Below, piece by piece: positions 1 to 8,695 of a stretch of 64,000 bases of DNA; the stretch's first letter is position 1; the number at the start of each line of letters is the position of its first letter. The stretch is from the NCBI RefSeq assembly GCF_032681285.1, contig NZ_CP136336.1, forward strand, positions 310,001 to 374,000, read 5' to 3'. This DNA is from Piscinibacter gummiphilus (GTDB lineage: Bacteria; Pseudomonadota; Gammaproteobacteria; Burkholderiales; Burkholderiaceae_C). The notes below the pieces were generated by a model, which ran no database searches, was not told the origin of the DNA, and saw only the letters and a program-made list of their open reading frames with translations. A program made the position numbers and the translations under genes.

Positions 1-711
1 AACATCCTGAAGGCGCGCGGGCTGGTCGACGGCGTGGGCATCCAGGCGCACCACTTCAGCATGGACAACCTGAGCGCCGCCACGATGAAGGCCAACCTCG
101 ACTCGCTGGCGCAGACGGGCGTGCCCATCTTCGTCTCGGAGCTCGACATGACCGGCGACGACTCGACCCAGCTCGCGCGTTACCAGCGCCTCTTCCCCGG
201 CCTGTGGACGCACCCCGGCGTGGCCCACGTGACGCTCTGGGGCTACATCGAAGGCCAGACCTGGGTCAACAACACCCACCTCGTGCGCCGCGACGGCAGC
301 GAGCGCCCGGCGATGGCCTGGCTCAAGAACTACGTGCGCACCACCACCATCGGCGGGGGCGGCAGTGGCGGCACCAGCAAGAACATCGTCGTGCGCGCTC
401 GCGGCACCACGGGCCAGGAAAGCGTGACGCTGCGCATCGGCGGCACGGCGGTGCGCACCTGGACGCTGAGCACCACGATGACCAACTACACGATCACCAC
501 CACGCTGTCGGGCGGCTCGACCGTGGAGTTCACCAACGACGCGACCGGCCGCGACGTGCAGGTCGACTACCTCAGCGTCAACGGCAGCGTGCGCCAGGCA
601 GAAGCCCAGAGCTACAACACCGGCGTCTACCAGAACGGCGCCTGCGGCGGCGGCAATGGCTTGAGCGAGTGGCTGCACTGCAACGGCGCCATCGGCTTCG
701 GCGACCTGTGA
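1..711 (+). CDS. Endo-1,4-beta-xylanase, GH10, C-terminal part with xylan-binding module (5' truncated)
   Basis: The reading frame is open from the first base, so the N-terminal part of the barrel lies outside the window; 236 residues are visible. The start matches the end of a GH10 (beta/alpha)8 domain: GIQAHHF (fragment residues 13-19) and VPIFVSELDM, whose Glu47 is the expected catalytic nucleophile of retaining GH10 xylanases. After a Gly/Ser linker (GGGGSGG, about residue 118) comes a roughly 110-residue beta-rich module with VDYLSVNG and SEWLHCNGAIGFGDL, resembling the calcium-dependent CBM36/CBM60 xylan binders. The predicted role is extracellular hydrolysis of xylan. The next gene encodes an arabinofuranosidase 26 bases downstream on the same strand, so the two probably form a xylan-degradation unit. 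The CBM family number is my inference from motif appearance. Confidence 0.9.
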   Translation, partial: NILKARGLVDGVGIQAHHFSMDNLSAATMKANLDSLAQTGVPIFVSELDMTGDDSTQLARYQRLFPGLWTHPGVAHVTLWGYIEGQTWVNNTHLVRRDGSERPAMAWLKNYVRTTTIGGGGSGGTSKNIVVRARGTTGQESVTLRIGGTAVRTWTLSTTMTNYTITTTLSGGSTVEFTNDATGRDVQVDYLSVNGSVRQAEAQSYNTGVYQNGACGGGNGLSEWLHCNGAIGFGDL

Positions 712-737
712 ACCCGCCGGCTGCGAAAGGACACCCG

Positions 738-2261
738 ATGAACCTCATCACCACCCGCGCGCGCCGCACGATCTCGGCGCTCGTCTTCGCGGCTGGCGCG
801 GCGTTGCTGCTGGGCCCCCGCTCGGCCGATGCCGCCATCACCATCGACACCAACGCCTGGTACGTGCTCGTCAACGCCAACAGCGGCAAGGCGCTCGACC
901 TCTACAACTGGGTCACCGCCGACGGCGCCGAATTCCGCCAGTGGACGCGCGCCGACGGCAACAACCAGCAGTTCCAGTTCGTGAGCTCCGGCAACGGCTA
1001 CTACCGGCTTCGCAACCGCCACTCCGGCAAGGTGGTGGGCGTGGCCGGCGCGTCGACGGCCAACGGCGCGGCCATCAACCAGTACACCGACCAGAACGCC
1101 GCCAGCCAGCAGTTCCGCCTGGCCGGCAGCGACAACAGCGCGGTGCGCTTCGTCAACGCCAATTCGGGCAAGGCGCTCGACGTGGTCGGTGGGTCCACCG
1201 CCGACGGTGGCGACATCCAGCAGTACACCGACTGGGCGGGCAGCAACCAGACCTGGGCGCTGGTGCCCGTCACCACGACCACGCCGCCACCCACCGGCGG
1301 CGTGAAGCTGCCGACGAGCTTCCGCTGGACGTCGAGCGCGGCGCTCATGGTGGCCAAGCCCTCGTCGCAGTACCCCGAGGTAGCGATCAAGGACCCGACC
1401 GTCGTCTACTACGGTGGCCGCTGGCATGTGTTCTCCACGCAGGCCAAGGGCAACGGCTGGGGGCTCGAATACCGCTCGTTCACCGACTGGTCGAACGCCG
1501 GCTCGGCCAACCCATATTTCCTCGACTCCACCGCCATCGGTGCGGGCTACCGCGCAGCGCCCTTCGTGTTCTATCACTCACCGTCTCGGCTCTGGTACCT
1601 CGTGTTCCAGAACGGCAACGCCGCCTACTCCACCAACCCCGACATCAACAACCCGGGCGGCTGGAGCGCGGTCAAGACCTTCTACAGCAGCGTGCCGAGC
1701 AACATCCAGGCTGACATTCGCGCCGGGGCCAACTGGCTCGATTTCGCGGTGGCTTGCGACACGGTCAACTGCCACCTCTTCTCGGCGGGCGACAACGGCA
1801 AGATCTACCGCTCGCAGACGACGCTGGCGAACTTCCCCAACGGCTTCGGCAGCACGGTGGTCACCTTGCAGGACTCGAACCGCAACAACCTCTTCGAGGC
1901 GCCGCAGGTCTACAAAGTGCGCGAGACGGGGCAGTACCTGATGATCGTCGAGGCCATCGGCAGCAGCGGGCGCTACTTCCGCTCGTTCACCTCACCGAGC
2001 CTGAGCGGCCCGTGGACGACGCTTGCCGCCACCGAGAGCAACCCCTTCGCCGGCGACGCCAACGTGAGTTTCCCCGCCGGCAAGTGGAGCCAGGGCATCA
2101 GCCACGGCGAGATCCTGCGCACCGGCTACGACCAGAACCTGGAGATCAGCGCCTGCAACATGCGCATGCTCTACCAGGGTCTCGCGCCGGGCGCGAGCGG
2201 CAGCTACGACCGGCTGCCGTACCGCCTGGGCCTGCTCACGCAGACCAATTCGCCCTGCTGA
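738..2261 (+). CDS. Secreted alpha-L-arabinofuranosidase, GH62, with ricin-type lectin (CBM13) domain
   Basis: A 507-residue protein. The ATG at 738 is chosen because GAAAGGA lies 8-14 bases upstream and it creates a clean signal peptide (basic RARR, hydrophobic LVFAAGAALLLG, cleavage near SADA-AI). Residues about 32-170 are a beta-trefoil lectin with three Q-x-F/W repeats (QQFQFV, QQFRLA, NQTWAL). A Thr/Pro linker (TTTTPPPTGG) leads into a GH62 domain: IKDPTVVYY with the conserved Asp, EAPQVYK, and GISHGEILR with the probable acid Glu. GH62 enzymes remove arabinose side chains from arabinoxylan, complementing the upstream GH10 xylanase. Domain order CBM13-GH62 is seen in actinobacterial and other xylanolytic secreted enzymes. 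Confidence 0.92.
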   Translation: MNLITTRARRTISALVFAAGAALLLGPRSADAAITIDTNAWYVLVNANSGKALDLYNWVTADGAEFRQWTRADGNNQQFQFVSSGNGYYRLRNRHSGKVVGVAGASTANGAAINQYTDQNAASQQFRLAGSDNSAVRFVNANSGKALDVVGGSTADGGDIQQYTDWAGSNQTWALVPVTTTTPPPTGGVKLPTSFRWTSSAALMVAKPSSQYPEVAIKDPTVVYYGGRWHVFSTQAKGNGWGLEYRSFTDWSNAGSANPYFLDSTAIGAGYRAAPFVFYHSPSRLWYLVFQNGNAAYSTNPDINNPGGWSAVKTFYSSVPSNIQADIRAGANWLDFAVACDTVNCHLFSAGDNGKIYRSQTTLANFPNGFGSTVVTLQDSNRNNLFEAPQVYKVRETGQYLMIVEAIGSSGRYFRSFTSPSLSGPWTTLAATESNPFAGDANVSFPAGKWSQGISHGEILRTGYDQNLEISACNMRMLYQGLAPGASGSYDRLPYRLGLLTQTNSPC

Positions 2262-2297
2262 GGGGCTGAGCGGGCCACGTGCGGCCCGCTCGTGTCT

Positions 2298-2450
2298 TCA
2301 CGACGCCGCGGGCGTCGGCGTCTTGAAGAGCGGCCCCAGTGCGGGCTGGGTGCCGTCGGACTTGCGGCGCTTGCGCCCGCTGGCCGTCTTGCGGACCTGG
2401 GCGGCCGAGATGGTTCGCTTGCCTACGCGCTTCTTTTTTGCCAGTGCCAT
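2298..2450 (-). CDS. Small highly basic protein (50 aa), unknown function
   Basis: A short frame that reads from ATG at 2450 to TGA at 2298. It is preceded by AAAGGA at an ideal distance, which is the main reason to call it a gene. The product begins MALAKKKRVGKR and contains a second basic cluster SGRKRRKS; about a third of the residues are Lys/Arg, and it ends with a Thr/Pro/Ala-rich tail. No enzyme motif, membrane segment or cysteine is present. Such composition suggests nucleic-acid binding or ribosome association, but that is inference. It faces the arabinofuranosidase gene convergently, and the terminator of the oxidoreductase operon lies between it and that operon, so it should have its own promoter. 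Confidence 0.6.
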   Translation of the reverse strand: MALAKKKRVGKRTISAAQVRKTASGRKRRKSDGTQPALGPLFKTPTPAAS

Positions 2451-2517
2451 GTCGATCCTTTCGAGTGAATGAGCCCGTCAGGATACAGGCGGCCCGGCGA
2501 TCGAATTCCCCAGCCGT

Positions 2518-2541
2518 AAAAAAGGCCACCCGAAGGTGGCC
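2518..2541 (-). terminator. Rho-independent terminator of the iorAB operon
   Basis: On the reverse strand a 7-bp stem GGCCACC/GGTGGCC with a four-base TTCG loop is followed by a run of six T. It lies 39 bases beyond the stop of the molybdopterin subunit gene, the expected position for its transcription stop. Confidence 0.85.
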
Positions 2542-2579
2542 TGGTCCCGCCATCAACAACCCCCATCCATTCGTTGGGG

Positions 2580-4730
2580 CTAGGCCGATTGGATCTTCTC
2601 CGGCGTGAAGGGCATCGAGCGCAGGCGCTTGCCCGTCGCCGCGAACACCGCGTTGCCCACTGCCGGCCCGATGAGCGCGGTGCCGGGCTCGCCCACGCCG
2701 CCAGGCTTCTCGGTGCTCGGCACGAGCACGGTCACCATCTCGGGCGACTCGTTCATGCGCAGCAGCCTGTACTGGTGGAAATTGGTCTGCTGCACCCGAC
2801 CCTTGTCGAGATTGATCTCGCCATAGAGCGCGGCCGTGAGGCCGAAGACGATGCTCGACTGGATCTGCGCCTCCACCGTGTCGGGGTTGACCATGCGGCC
2901 GAGGTCGGCCACGGTCGTCACCTTGTGCACGGTGATCGCGCCGTTGTTGAGCGAGATCTCGGCCACCATCGCCATGTAGGTGTCGTAGCCCTCCATCAGC
3001 GCGATGCCGCGTGAGCGGCCGGCCGGTGCCGCCGTGCCCCAGCCCGACTTCTCGGCCACCTGCTTGAGCACGTTGGCAAAGCGCGGCTTGCTGGTCAGCA
3101 GCGACATGCGGTACTGATACGGGTCCTGCTTGGCATTGGCCGCCAGCTCGTCGATGAAGGTCTCGTTGGCGAAGGCGTTGAGCGCGTGGCTCACGCTGCG
3201 CCAGTAGCCCACGCGCAGGCCGGCGTCGTGTTTCAGGATCTCGTGCTTGGTGGCCGGGATCTCGTACGCCGCCATCGCGGCCTCGGTCATCAGCGGGTCC
3301 TGCACCGGGGCGGGCAGGCCGAAGACACGGCCGGTGACCGACTGCGATGTCATGCGGAAGGTCATCGCGGTCGGCTTGCCGTCGTCGCCGATGGCGGCGG
3401 CCAGGTGGTGCACCGACTGCGGCCGGTAGAAGTCGTGCGTCATGTCGTCTTCACGCGTCCACACGAGCTTGACCGGCTTGCCCACGGCCTTGCTGATCTG
3501 CGCGGCCTGGATGATGAAGTCGATGTCGATGCGCCGGCCGAAACCGCCGCCGAGGAAGGTGGTGCGCAGCGTGACGTTCTCGATCGGCACGCCGCAGACC
3601 TTGGCCACGGTGCCGGCGGCGGCGTCCTGCCACTGCGTCGGGCCGATGAGGTCGACCTTGTTGTCGTGGTACCAGGCGGTGAAGTTCATCGGCTCCAGCG
3701 GCGAGTGCGACAGGAGCGGCATCACGTACTCGGCCTTGAAGACCTTGGCGCCCGCCGCCTTGATCACCGCATCGGCATCGCCGGCCTTGGGCAATGGCAG
3801 GGGCTTGGCGCCCTCGGCCACCGCGGCGGCCTTGATGCTCTCGAGCATGCTCTTGTCGGTGAGCGAAGCGCCCGCGCCTTCGTCCCACTCGATCTTCACG
3901 CCCGTGCGGGCCTTGTTGGCGTGCCACCAGGTGTCGGCGACGACGGCCACGCCGTCGGGGATCTGCACCACGTCGATCACGCCGGGCATCTTCTTCGCTG
4001 CGCTGGCGTCGAAGCTCTTCACCTTGCCGCCGATCACCGGGCACTGGTCGAGCGCGGCGTAGACCATGCCGGGCAGCTTGACGTCGATGCCGAACTCGGC
4101 GGTGCCGTTGGTCTTGGCAGGGGTGTCGAGCCGCTTGGTGGGCTTGCCGACGATGCGGAAGTCCTTCGGGTCCTTAAGCTTCGGGGTCTGCGGCACCGGC
4201 AGGCGGGCGGCGTCGGCCGCGAGCTGGCCGTAGGTGGCCTTCTTGCCCTTGGGGCCGAGCACCATGCCGTTCTCGGCACGGAGCTGGTCTTCCGGAATGT
4301 TCCATTTCAGCGCAGCGGCGCTCACGAGCATCATGCGCACCTGGGCGCCGGCCACGCGGAGCTTGTCCCAGCCGTCGCGCACGGAGGTGGAGCCGCCGGT
4401 GAGCTGCGGGCCGCCGAGCAGGGCGTTGCCGTAGATCTTGCCGTTGGGCGGCGCCATCGCGACGCGGATGTTCTTGATGTCGACGTTGAGCTCTTCGGCA
4501 ATGAGCATGGGCATGGAGGTGTAGACCCCCTGGCCCATCTCGGAGCGGGCCGAGATCAGCGTGATGGTGTTGTCGTCGCTGATGTGCACCCAGGCATTGG
4601 GCGTGTGCACGGTGCCGGCAGCCAGCGCCTTGCCGAGGCCGCCGACGTCGACGCCCAGCAGGAGGCCGCCCGAGGCGGCGAGGGTGGAGGCTTGCAGGAA
4701 GCCGCGGCGCGAGGTGGTGATGGTGGTCAT
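2580..4730 (-). CDS. iorB: Isoquinoline 1-oxidoreductase-type molybdopterin subunit (xanthine dehydrogenase family)
   Basis: A 716-residue large subunit with a twin-arginine motif at the start (TSRRGFLQAS, about residues 6-15), so the folded holoenzyme is probably exported. Molybdopterin-binding features of the xanthine oxidase family are visible: GGGFGRRID near residue 390 and, close to the C-terminus, GGVGEPGT, which carries the catalytic Glu. The family hydroxylates N-heterocycles or oxidises aldehydes and passes electrons to a [2Fe-2S] partner. That partner (iorA) is encoded 13 bases upstream in the same operon. AAGGAG precedes the ATG. The third, cytochrome c subunit of many such periplasmic enzymes is not present in the window. 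The substrate cannot be told from sequence. Confidence 0.9.
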   Translation of the reverse strand: MTTITTSRRGFLQASTLAASGGLLLGVDVGGLGKALAAGTVHTPNAWVHISDDNTITLISARSEMGQGVYTSMPMLIAEELNVDIKNIRVAMAPPNGKIYGNALLGGPQLTGGSTSVRDGWDKLRVAGAQVRMMLVSAAALKWNIPEDQLRAENGMVLGPKGKKATYGQLAADAARLPVPQTPKLKDPKDFRIVGKPTKRLDTPAKTNGTAEFGIDVKLPGMVYAALDQCPVIGGKVKSFDASAAKKMPGVIDVVQIPDGVAVVADTWWHANKARTGVKIEWDEGAGASLTDKSMLESIKAAAVAEGAKPLPLPKAGDADAVIKAAGAKVFKAEYVMPLLSHSPLEPMNFTAWYHDNKVDLIGPTQWQDAAAGTVAKVCGVPIENVTLRTTFLGGGFGRRIDIDFIIQAAQISKAVGKPVKLVWTREDDMTHDFYRPQSVHHLAAAIGDDGKPTAMTFRMTSQSVTGRVFGLPAPVQDPLMTEAAMAAYEIPATKHEILKHDAGLRVGYWRSVSHALNAFANETFIDELAANAKQDPYQYRMSLLTSKPRFANVLKQVAEKSGWGTAAPAGRSRGIALMEGYDTYMAMVAEISLNNGAITVHKVTTVADLGRMVNPDTVEAQIQSSIVFGLTAALYGEINLDKGRVQQTNFHQYRLLRMNESPEMVTVLVPSTEKPGGVGEPGTALIGPAVGNAVFAATGKRLRSMPFTPEKIQSA

Positions 4731-4743
4731 GGCGTCCGCTCCT

Positions 4744-5208
4744 TCAGGCCTTGTTCATCTCGGCCGCAGCGGTCTTGATCGCGGCCTTGATGCGGGAGTA
4801 GGTGCCACAGCGGCAGATGTTGCCGCTCATCGCGGCGTCGATGTCGGCATCGCTCGGGTTCTTGTTGGCCTTGAGCAGCGCGGCGGCGCTCATCAGCTGG
4901 CCGCTCTGGCAGTAGCCGCACTGCGGCACGTCGTGCGCGATCCAGGCCTTCTGCAGCGGGTGGGTGTTGTTGCGCGACAGGCTCTCGATGGTGTTGACCG
5001 ACTTGCCGGCCGCGGCCGACAGCGGGGTCTGGCACGAGCGCACGGGCTGGCCGTCGAGGTGCACGGTGCAGGCGCCGCACAAGGCCATGCCGCAACCGAA
5101 CTTGGTGCCGGTCAGGCCGACTTCATCGCGGATCACCCACAACAGCGGGGTGTCGGGTTCGGCCTTGACGGTCATCGTCTTGCCGTTGATCTTCAGGCTG
5201 GTGCTCAC
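4744..5208 (-). CDS. iorA: [2Fe-2S] subunit of isoquinoline 1-oxidoreductase-type enzyme
   Basis: A 154-residue ferredoxin-like small subunit. The N-terminal plant-type [2Fe-2S] cluster is shown by [16 protein letters not shown] and the C-terminal four-helix cluster by CGYCQSG and NICRCGTY. Length and arrangement match the small subunits of the xanthine dehydrogenase family without a fused FAD domain. The start codon is GTG at 5208, with AAGGAG eight bases upstream. It is the first gene of a two-gene operon with the molybdopterin subunit and transfers electrons away from that active site. It has no signal peptide of its own and is probably carried across the membrane with its Tat-marked partner. 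Confidence 0.92.
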   Translation of the reverse strand: MSTSLKINGKTMTVKAEPDTPLLWVIRDEVGLTGTKFGCGMALCGACTVHLDGQPVRSCQTPLSAAAGKSVNTIESLSRNNTHPLQKAWIAHDVPQCGYCQSGQLMSAAALLKANKNPSDADIDAAMSGNICRCGTYSRIKAAIKTAAAEMNKA

Positions 5209-5332
5209 GGTGGGGTCTCCTTGTTGTGGGACGTGCGATCACCGGGTGCTGCTGCTGTCGCACGGCTCGATCAAGCATCGGCCAAGCAAAGCGCGAAGTC
5301 CAACCTGGGCAAACCCCAAGGCGGGGCTGGGA

Positions 5333-6811
5333 TCAGGTGATGTCGGTCGGCTGGTGTTCGCTGGCGGGCGGCTCGGCATCACGCCGCACCACGCCTGCGC
5401 CGGGCGGCTGCATGCGCCAGCCTGCCACGATCGCCAGTGCGCAGATCGCACCGAGCAGCACGAACGTCTGATGAAACGCCCGCATGGGGTCGTCGACGTG
5501 CACCTTGAGCCGCCACTCGAGGAAGATGCCGGCCATCGCCACGCCCACCGCACCGCCGAGCTGGCGCAGGAAGTTGATGGTGCTCGAGCCGTGCGAGATG
5601 TTCTCCATCGGCAGGCGGCGGATGGCGCCCAGGTTGAGCGAGGGCAGCACGGTGCCGAGGCCGATGCGCCCGACGATGGCAAACGCCGTGATGACCCACA
5701 GCGAGGTCTGCAGGCCCACGAGCGCCATCAGCCAGAACGACAGCGTGAGCAGCGTGATGCCGATGGCGACCAGCTTGTTGAAGGGGTAATGGTCGGCCAG
5801 CCGCCCGCCCAGCGGCAGCATGAACGCGAGCACGATGCCCGCCGGCAGCAGCACCGCACCCGCCTGCGAGGGCGGCAGCTTCAAGCCGATCTGCATGAAC
5901 ACCGGCACGAGATACGTCGAGCCGAAGAGCGCCATGCCGTAGATGAAGGCCACACAGGCGCCCATGCGGAAGGAGCGGATGTCGAAGAGCTTGAACTCCA
6001 TCAGCGGGTGCTCGGCATGGCGTTGCCGCCAGATGAAGACCCCCGCCGTCACCGCCGAGACCACCAGCAGCACGTAGGCATGCGGCGTGGGGCTGTGCAG
6101 TTCCACCAGGCCGTTCATGCCGGTGACCACCGCGATGGCCAGCAGCACGAGCCCCGGCAGGTCGAAACGCCGCTCGCTCTGGTTCACCGACTCGGCACCG
6201 GGCGAGGTGTGCGGCAGGTAGACACGCCCCATCGCAAACGCTGCCAGGCAGAACGGCACCACCACGAAGAAGATCGAACGCCAGCCCCAGGCCTCGACCA
6301 GGATGCCGCCGATCGACGGCCCGAGCGCCGGTGCCAGCACCACGCCGAAGCCGAAGAGCCCCATCGCGCGGCCCTGCTCCTGGCGCCCGAACACGTGCAG
6401 CACGATCACCGGCGGGATGGGCTGCATGATGCCGGCCGCGAGGCCCTCGATGACACGCATCGCGAGCACCATCTCGAAGCTGGAACTCAGGCCGCCCGCG
6501 ATGCCGCCCACGAGCAGCATCCACACGCCGGCGAAGTAGGTGTGCCGGTAGCCGAAACGGCCGAGCAGCCAGGGCGTGGTCAGCATCGCCACCGTCACGG
6601 CCGCCATGAAGCCGGCCGACAGCCACTGCGCCCGTTCCTGGCCCAGCGTGAAGACATGGCTCATGTCGGGCAGGGCCACATTGACGATGGTCGACGCCAT
6701 GATCGACGCCATCGTGCCCAGCATCACCGTGATCAGCACCCGCCAGCGGTAGGCGGGGCCATGGCGCTCTTGCATCAGCGCAAGGCTGTGGGGATGGGAG
6801 GGGCCGGACAC
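5333..6811 (-). CDS. DHA2-family drug:H+ antiporter (14-TM MFS exporter)
   Basis: A 492-residue major facilitator. It opens with the family start YRWRVLITVMLGTMASIMAS, the motif A-like region LLGRFGYRHTYF and motif C-like GFGVVLAPALGPSIGG, which mark proton-driven drug exporters of the EmrB/QacA type. Hydrophobic segments suggest about 14 helices. No membrane-fusion (EmrA) gene is adjacent, so it may act alone in the inner membrane. An alternative start is Met13. It diverges from the patatin gene, and a 15-bp palindrome lies in the shared upstream region. The iorA gene begins 124 bases downstream on the same strand. The exported compound is unknown. Confidence 0.85.
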   Translation of the reverse strand: MSGPSHPHSLALMQERHGPAYRWRVLITVMLGTMASIMASTIVNVALPDMSHVFTLGQERAQWLSAGFMAAVTVAMLTTPWLLGRFGYRHTYFAGVWMLLVGGIAGGLSSSFEMVLAMRVIEGLAAGIMQPIPPVIVLHVFGRQEQGRAMGLFGFGVVLAPALGPSIGGILVEAWGWRSIFFVVVPFCLAAFAMGRVYLPHTSPGAESVNQSERRFDLPGLVLLAIAVVTGMNGLVELHSPTPHAYVLLVVSAVTAGVFIWRQRHAEHPLMEFKLFDIRSFRMGACVAFIYGMALFGSTYLVPVFMQIGLKLPPSQAGAVLLPAGIVLAFMLPLGGRLADHYPFNKLVAIGITLLTLSFWLMALVGLQTSLWVITAFAIVGRIGLGTVLPSLNLGAIRRLPMENISHGSSTINFLRQLGGAVGVAMAGIFLEWRLKVHVDDPMRAFHQTFVLLGAICALAIVAGWRMQPPGAGVVRRDAEPPASEHQPTDIT

Positions 6812-6937
6812 CCCGGCATCCTAAGCGGTGGTTCGTGCCCTGCCTGTCATGAAGGCGGCAGGCCGGCGTGTCCCCAAGCCTTGCGACATGCCGGCCCCTG
6901 GTGCACAAGTGCTGGGTGCAGACAGGCCCCGGGGTGA

Positions 6938-6952
6938 AACGAATACTTCGTT
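6938..6952. promoter_or_regulatory. Perfect 15-bp palindrome between divergent MFS and patatin genes
   Basis: AACGAATACTTCGTT is an exact dyad (6-bp half sites, 3-base centre). It lies 127 bases upstream of the exporter start and 33 bases upstream of the phospholipase start. Its form suits a dimeric repressor such as a TetR-family protein, but no regulator gene is adjacent. This is a candidate operator only. Confidence 0.35.
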
Positions 6953-6984
6953 CGCCTTCTTCACCTGCTTTCGGAGTTCCTGCC

Positions 6985-7935
6985 ATGCAGCCCCAGACCC
7001 CTTCTTCACCTTCGTCTCATCCCCTCAACGGCCACGCCGTGGCCGCCGCCTACCCGCGCGCTGGCGTGCCGGTGCAGCCCCCCAAGCGCCGCCCGCGCGT
7101 GGCCCTGGTGCTGGGCAGCGGCGGCGTGCGCAGCATCGCGGCCGTCGGCATCGTCGAGCGCCTGCGCCACGAAGGCATCTGGCCCGACCTGGTGGTGGGT
7201 TGCAGCTCGGGCGCGCTCTTCGGCGCCACCATCGCGATGGAGATGTCGCCGAAGGACGCGCTGCACGCCGCCACCACGCTGTGGTCGGCCGAGCTCACGC
7301 AGCAGCCGCGCTGGCGCGCCTACCCGCAGATGGTGGCGCCCAAGCTGATGGGCTTCGATGCCGACTTCGGGCTGCGCGACAACAGCCTCATCGCCCTGCG
7401 CCTGGAGGCGGCCTTCGGTGGCCGCAAGATCGAATCGCTGCCCACGCAGCTGCGGGTGGCGGCCACCGATGCCACCACGGGCAAGCCGGTCGTGCTGGCG
7501 GAAGGGTTGCTCACGCAGGCGCTGCTGGCGAGCATGGCCGTGCCCTTCATCTTCCCGAGCGTCGAGGTCGACGGGCGGCGCCTGGTGGACGGCGTGGTGT
7601 CGGACCCCTTGCCGCTCGATGCGGCCCGCGATGCCGAAGTCATCCTCGCGCTGGGCTTCGAAGGGGCAATGCCGCGGCGTGTCGACCGCGCCTCGCGCCT
7701 GGTCGCCCAGGCCACCACCTCGCTCATCAACAACCTGATGCAGGCGCGGCTCGAAGCCGCCGTGGCGCGGGGCCAGCGCATCGTCAGCATCGAACTGGGC
7801 CTGGAGCGCAAGGTGGGCCTGTGGGAGACCGGCGCGCTGCCCTACCTCTATGAAGCCGGCCGCCGCGCGGCGACGCACCATCTGCCGCGCATCCTCGACC
7901 AACTCGAAGGCCGGGCGCAGCGCGAGGTGGCGTGA
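6985..7935 (+). CDS. Patatin-like phospholipase
   Basis: A 316-residue patatin-fold acyl hydrolase. The oxyanion-hole loop GSGGVRS, the nucleophile elbow VVGCSSGALFG (Ser of GxSxG) and the dyad Asp in VDGVVSD are all present, so it should be catalytically competent against phospholipids or other acyl esters. ATG at 6985 is preferred because CGGAG lies upstream and the sequence before it (from 6868) is not conserved-looking. The first 40 residues are Pro/Ser-rich without a clear signal peptide. There is no neighbour in the same operon. Bacterial members of this RssA/YchK-like group are mostly uncharacterised. Confidence 0.88.
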   Translation: MQPQTPSSPSSHPLNGHAVAAAYPRAGVPVQPPKRRPRVALVLGSGGVRSIAAVGIVERLRHEGIWPDLVVGCSSGALFGATIAMEMSPKDALHAATTLWSAELTQQPRWRAYPQMVAPKLMGFDADFGLRDNSLIALRLEAAFGGRKIESLPTQLRVAATDATTGKPVVLAEGLLTQALLASMAVPFIFPSVEVDGRRLVDGVVSDPLPLDAARDAEVILALGFEGAMPRRVDRASRLVAQATTSLINNLMQARLEAAVARGQRIVSIELGLERKVGLWETGALPYLYEAGRRAATHHLPRILDQLEGRAQREVA

Positions 7936-7939
7936 GCGC

Positions 7940-7984
7940 GGCTTCGACGGCGCGGCACTGGATTGACGCCCGCCAGTCGAAGCC
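7940..7984. repeat. 9-bp inverted repeat flanking the response-regulator promoter
   Basis: GGCTTCGAC at 7940-7948 is matched by GTCGAAGCC at 7976-7984. The right arm ends within the spacer of the proposed promoter just upstream of the response regulator, so it could be an autoregulatory binding site. The spacing of 27 bases is long for a single dimer. Confidence 0.35.
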
Positions 7985-7991
7985 CTAGCGT
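7963..7991 (+). promoter_or_regulatory. Sigma-70-type promoter of the two-component operon
   Basis: TTGACG (7963-7968) and TAGCGT (7986-7991) are separated by 17 bases. They lie 24 bases before the ATG of the response regulator. The -35 element is a strong match and the -10 moderate. Confidence 0.5.
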
Positions 7992-8014
7992 CGCGCCATC
8001 GAGAGGGCCGATCC

Positions 8015-8695
8015 ATGAACGCTGACACCGCCACCGCACCGCCGAGCGCGCTGCCGATCGCCGTGGCGATCGTCGAAGACGAACGCGAGGTGCGGCAGCG
8101 CTTCGAGGACGCGGTGCGCGCCCATCCGCGCCTGTCGTGGCAGTTCTCGGCGGGCAGCGTGTCGGAGGCGATGGCCCTGGTGGCGCAGCGCCAGGCCGAT
8201 GTGTACCTGGTGGACCTTGGCCTGCCCGACCGCGACGGGCGCGACTTCATCCGCTGGCTGGTGCGGCAATGCCCCGACGCGCTGCCGATGGTGGTCACCG
8301 TCTTCGGCGACGACGAACACGTGCTCACGAGCCTGGAGGCCGGCGCAATGGGCTACCTGCTGAAAGACTCGCCGAGCAGCGAGATCGCGGGCCGCATCGT
8401 CGAGCTCTTCGAAGGCGGCTCGCCGATCAGCCCGTCAGTGGCGCGCTCGGTGATCCGGCGCTTCGTGAAGCCGGCCGCCGGCGCGCAGGAGCCGCCGGAA
8501 GACAACCCGCTGAGCCAGCGCGAGCTGGAGGTGCTGCGCCTCATCGAGAAAGGCATGACCTACGACGAGGTGGCGCAGGTGCTCGCGCTGTCATGGCACA
8601 CCGTCACCGCCTACCTGCGGCGCGTCTACCGCAAGCTGCAGGTGCACTCGCGCGGCGAGGCGGTCTTCGAGGCACGCCAGCGCGGAATTCTCTAG
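8015..8695 (+). CDS. NarL/LuxR-family response regulator
   Basis: A 226-residue two-domain regulator. The receiver domain (about residues 14-130) has the acidic pair EDE, the phospho-acceptor Asp in YLVDLGLPDRDG, a Thr/Val switch region (MVVTVFGDD) and the Lys in YLLKDSP. The C-terminal LuxR helix-turn-helix (about 160-226) reads LSQRELEVLRLIEKGMTYDEV. The regulator should activate or repress promoters once phosphorylated by the sensor kinase encoded directly after it. The stop TAG is followed immediately by the kinase ATG with no spacer, which implies coupled translation and stoichiometric expression. Confidence 0.95.
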   Translation: MNADTATAPPSALPIAVAIVEDEREVRQRFEDAVRAHPRLSWQFSAGSVSEAMALVAQRQADVYLVDLGLPDRDGRDFIRWLVRQCPDALPMVVTVFGDDEHVLTSLEAGAMGYLLKDSPSSEIAGRIVELFEGGSPISPSVARSVIRRFVKPAAGAQEPPEDNPLSQRELEVLRLIEKGMTYDEVAQVLALSWHTVTAYLRRVYRKLQVHSRGEAVFEARQRGIL

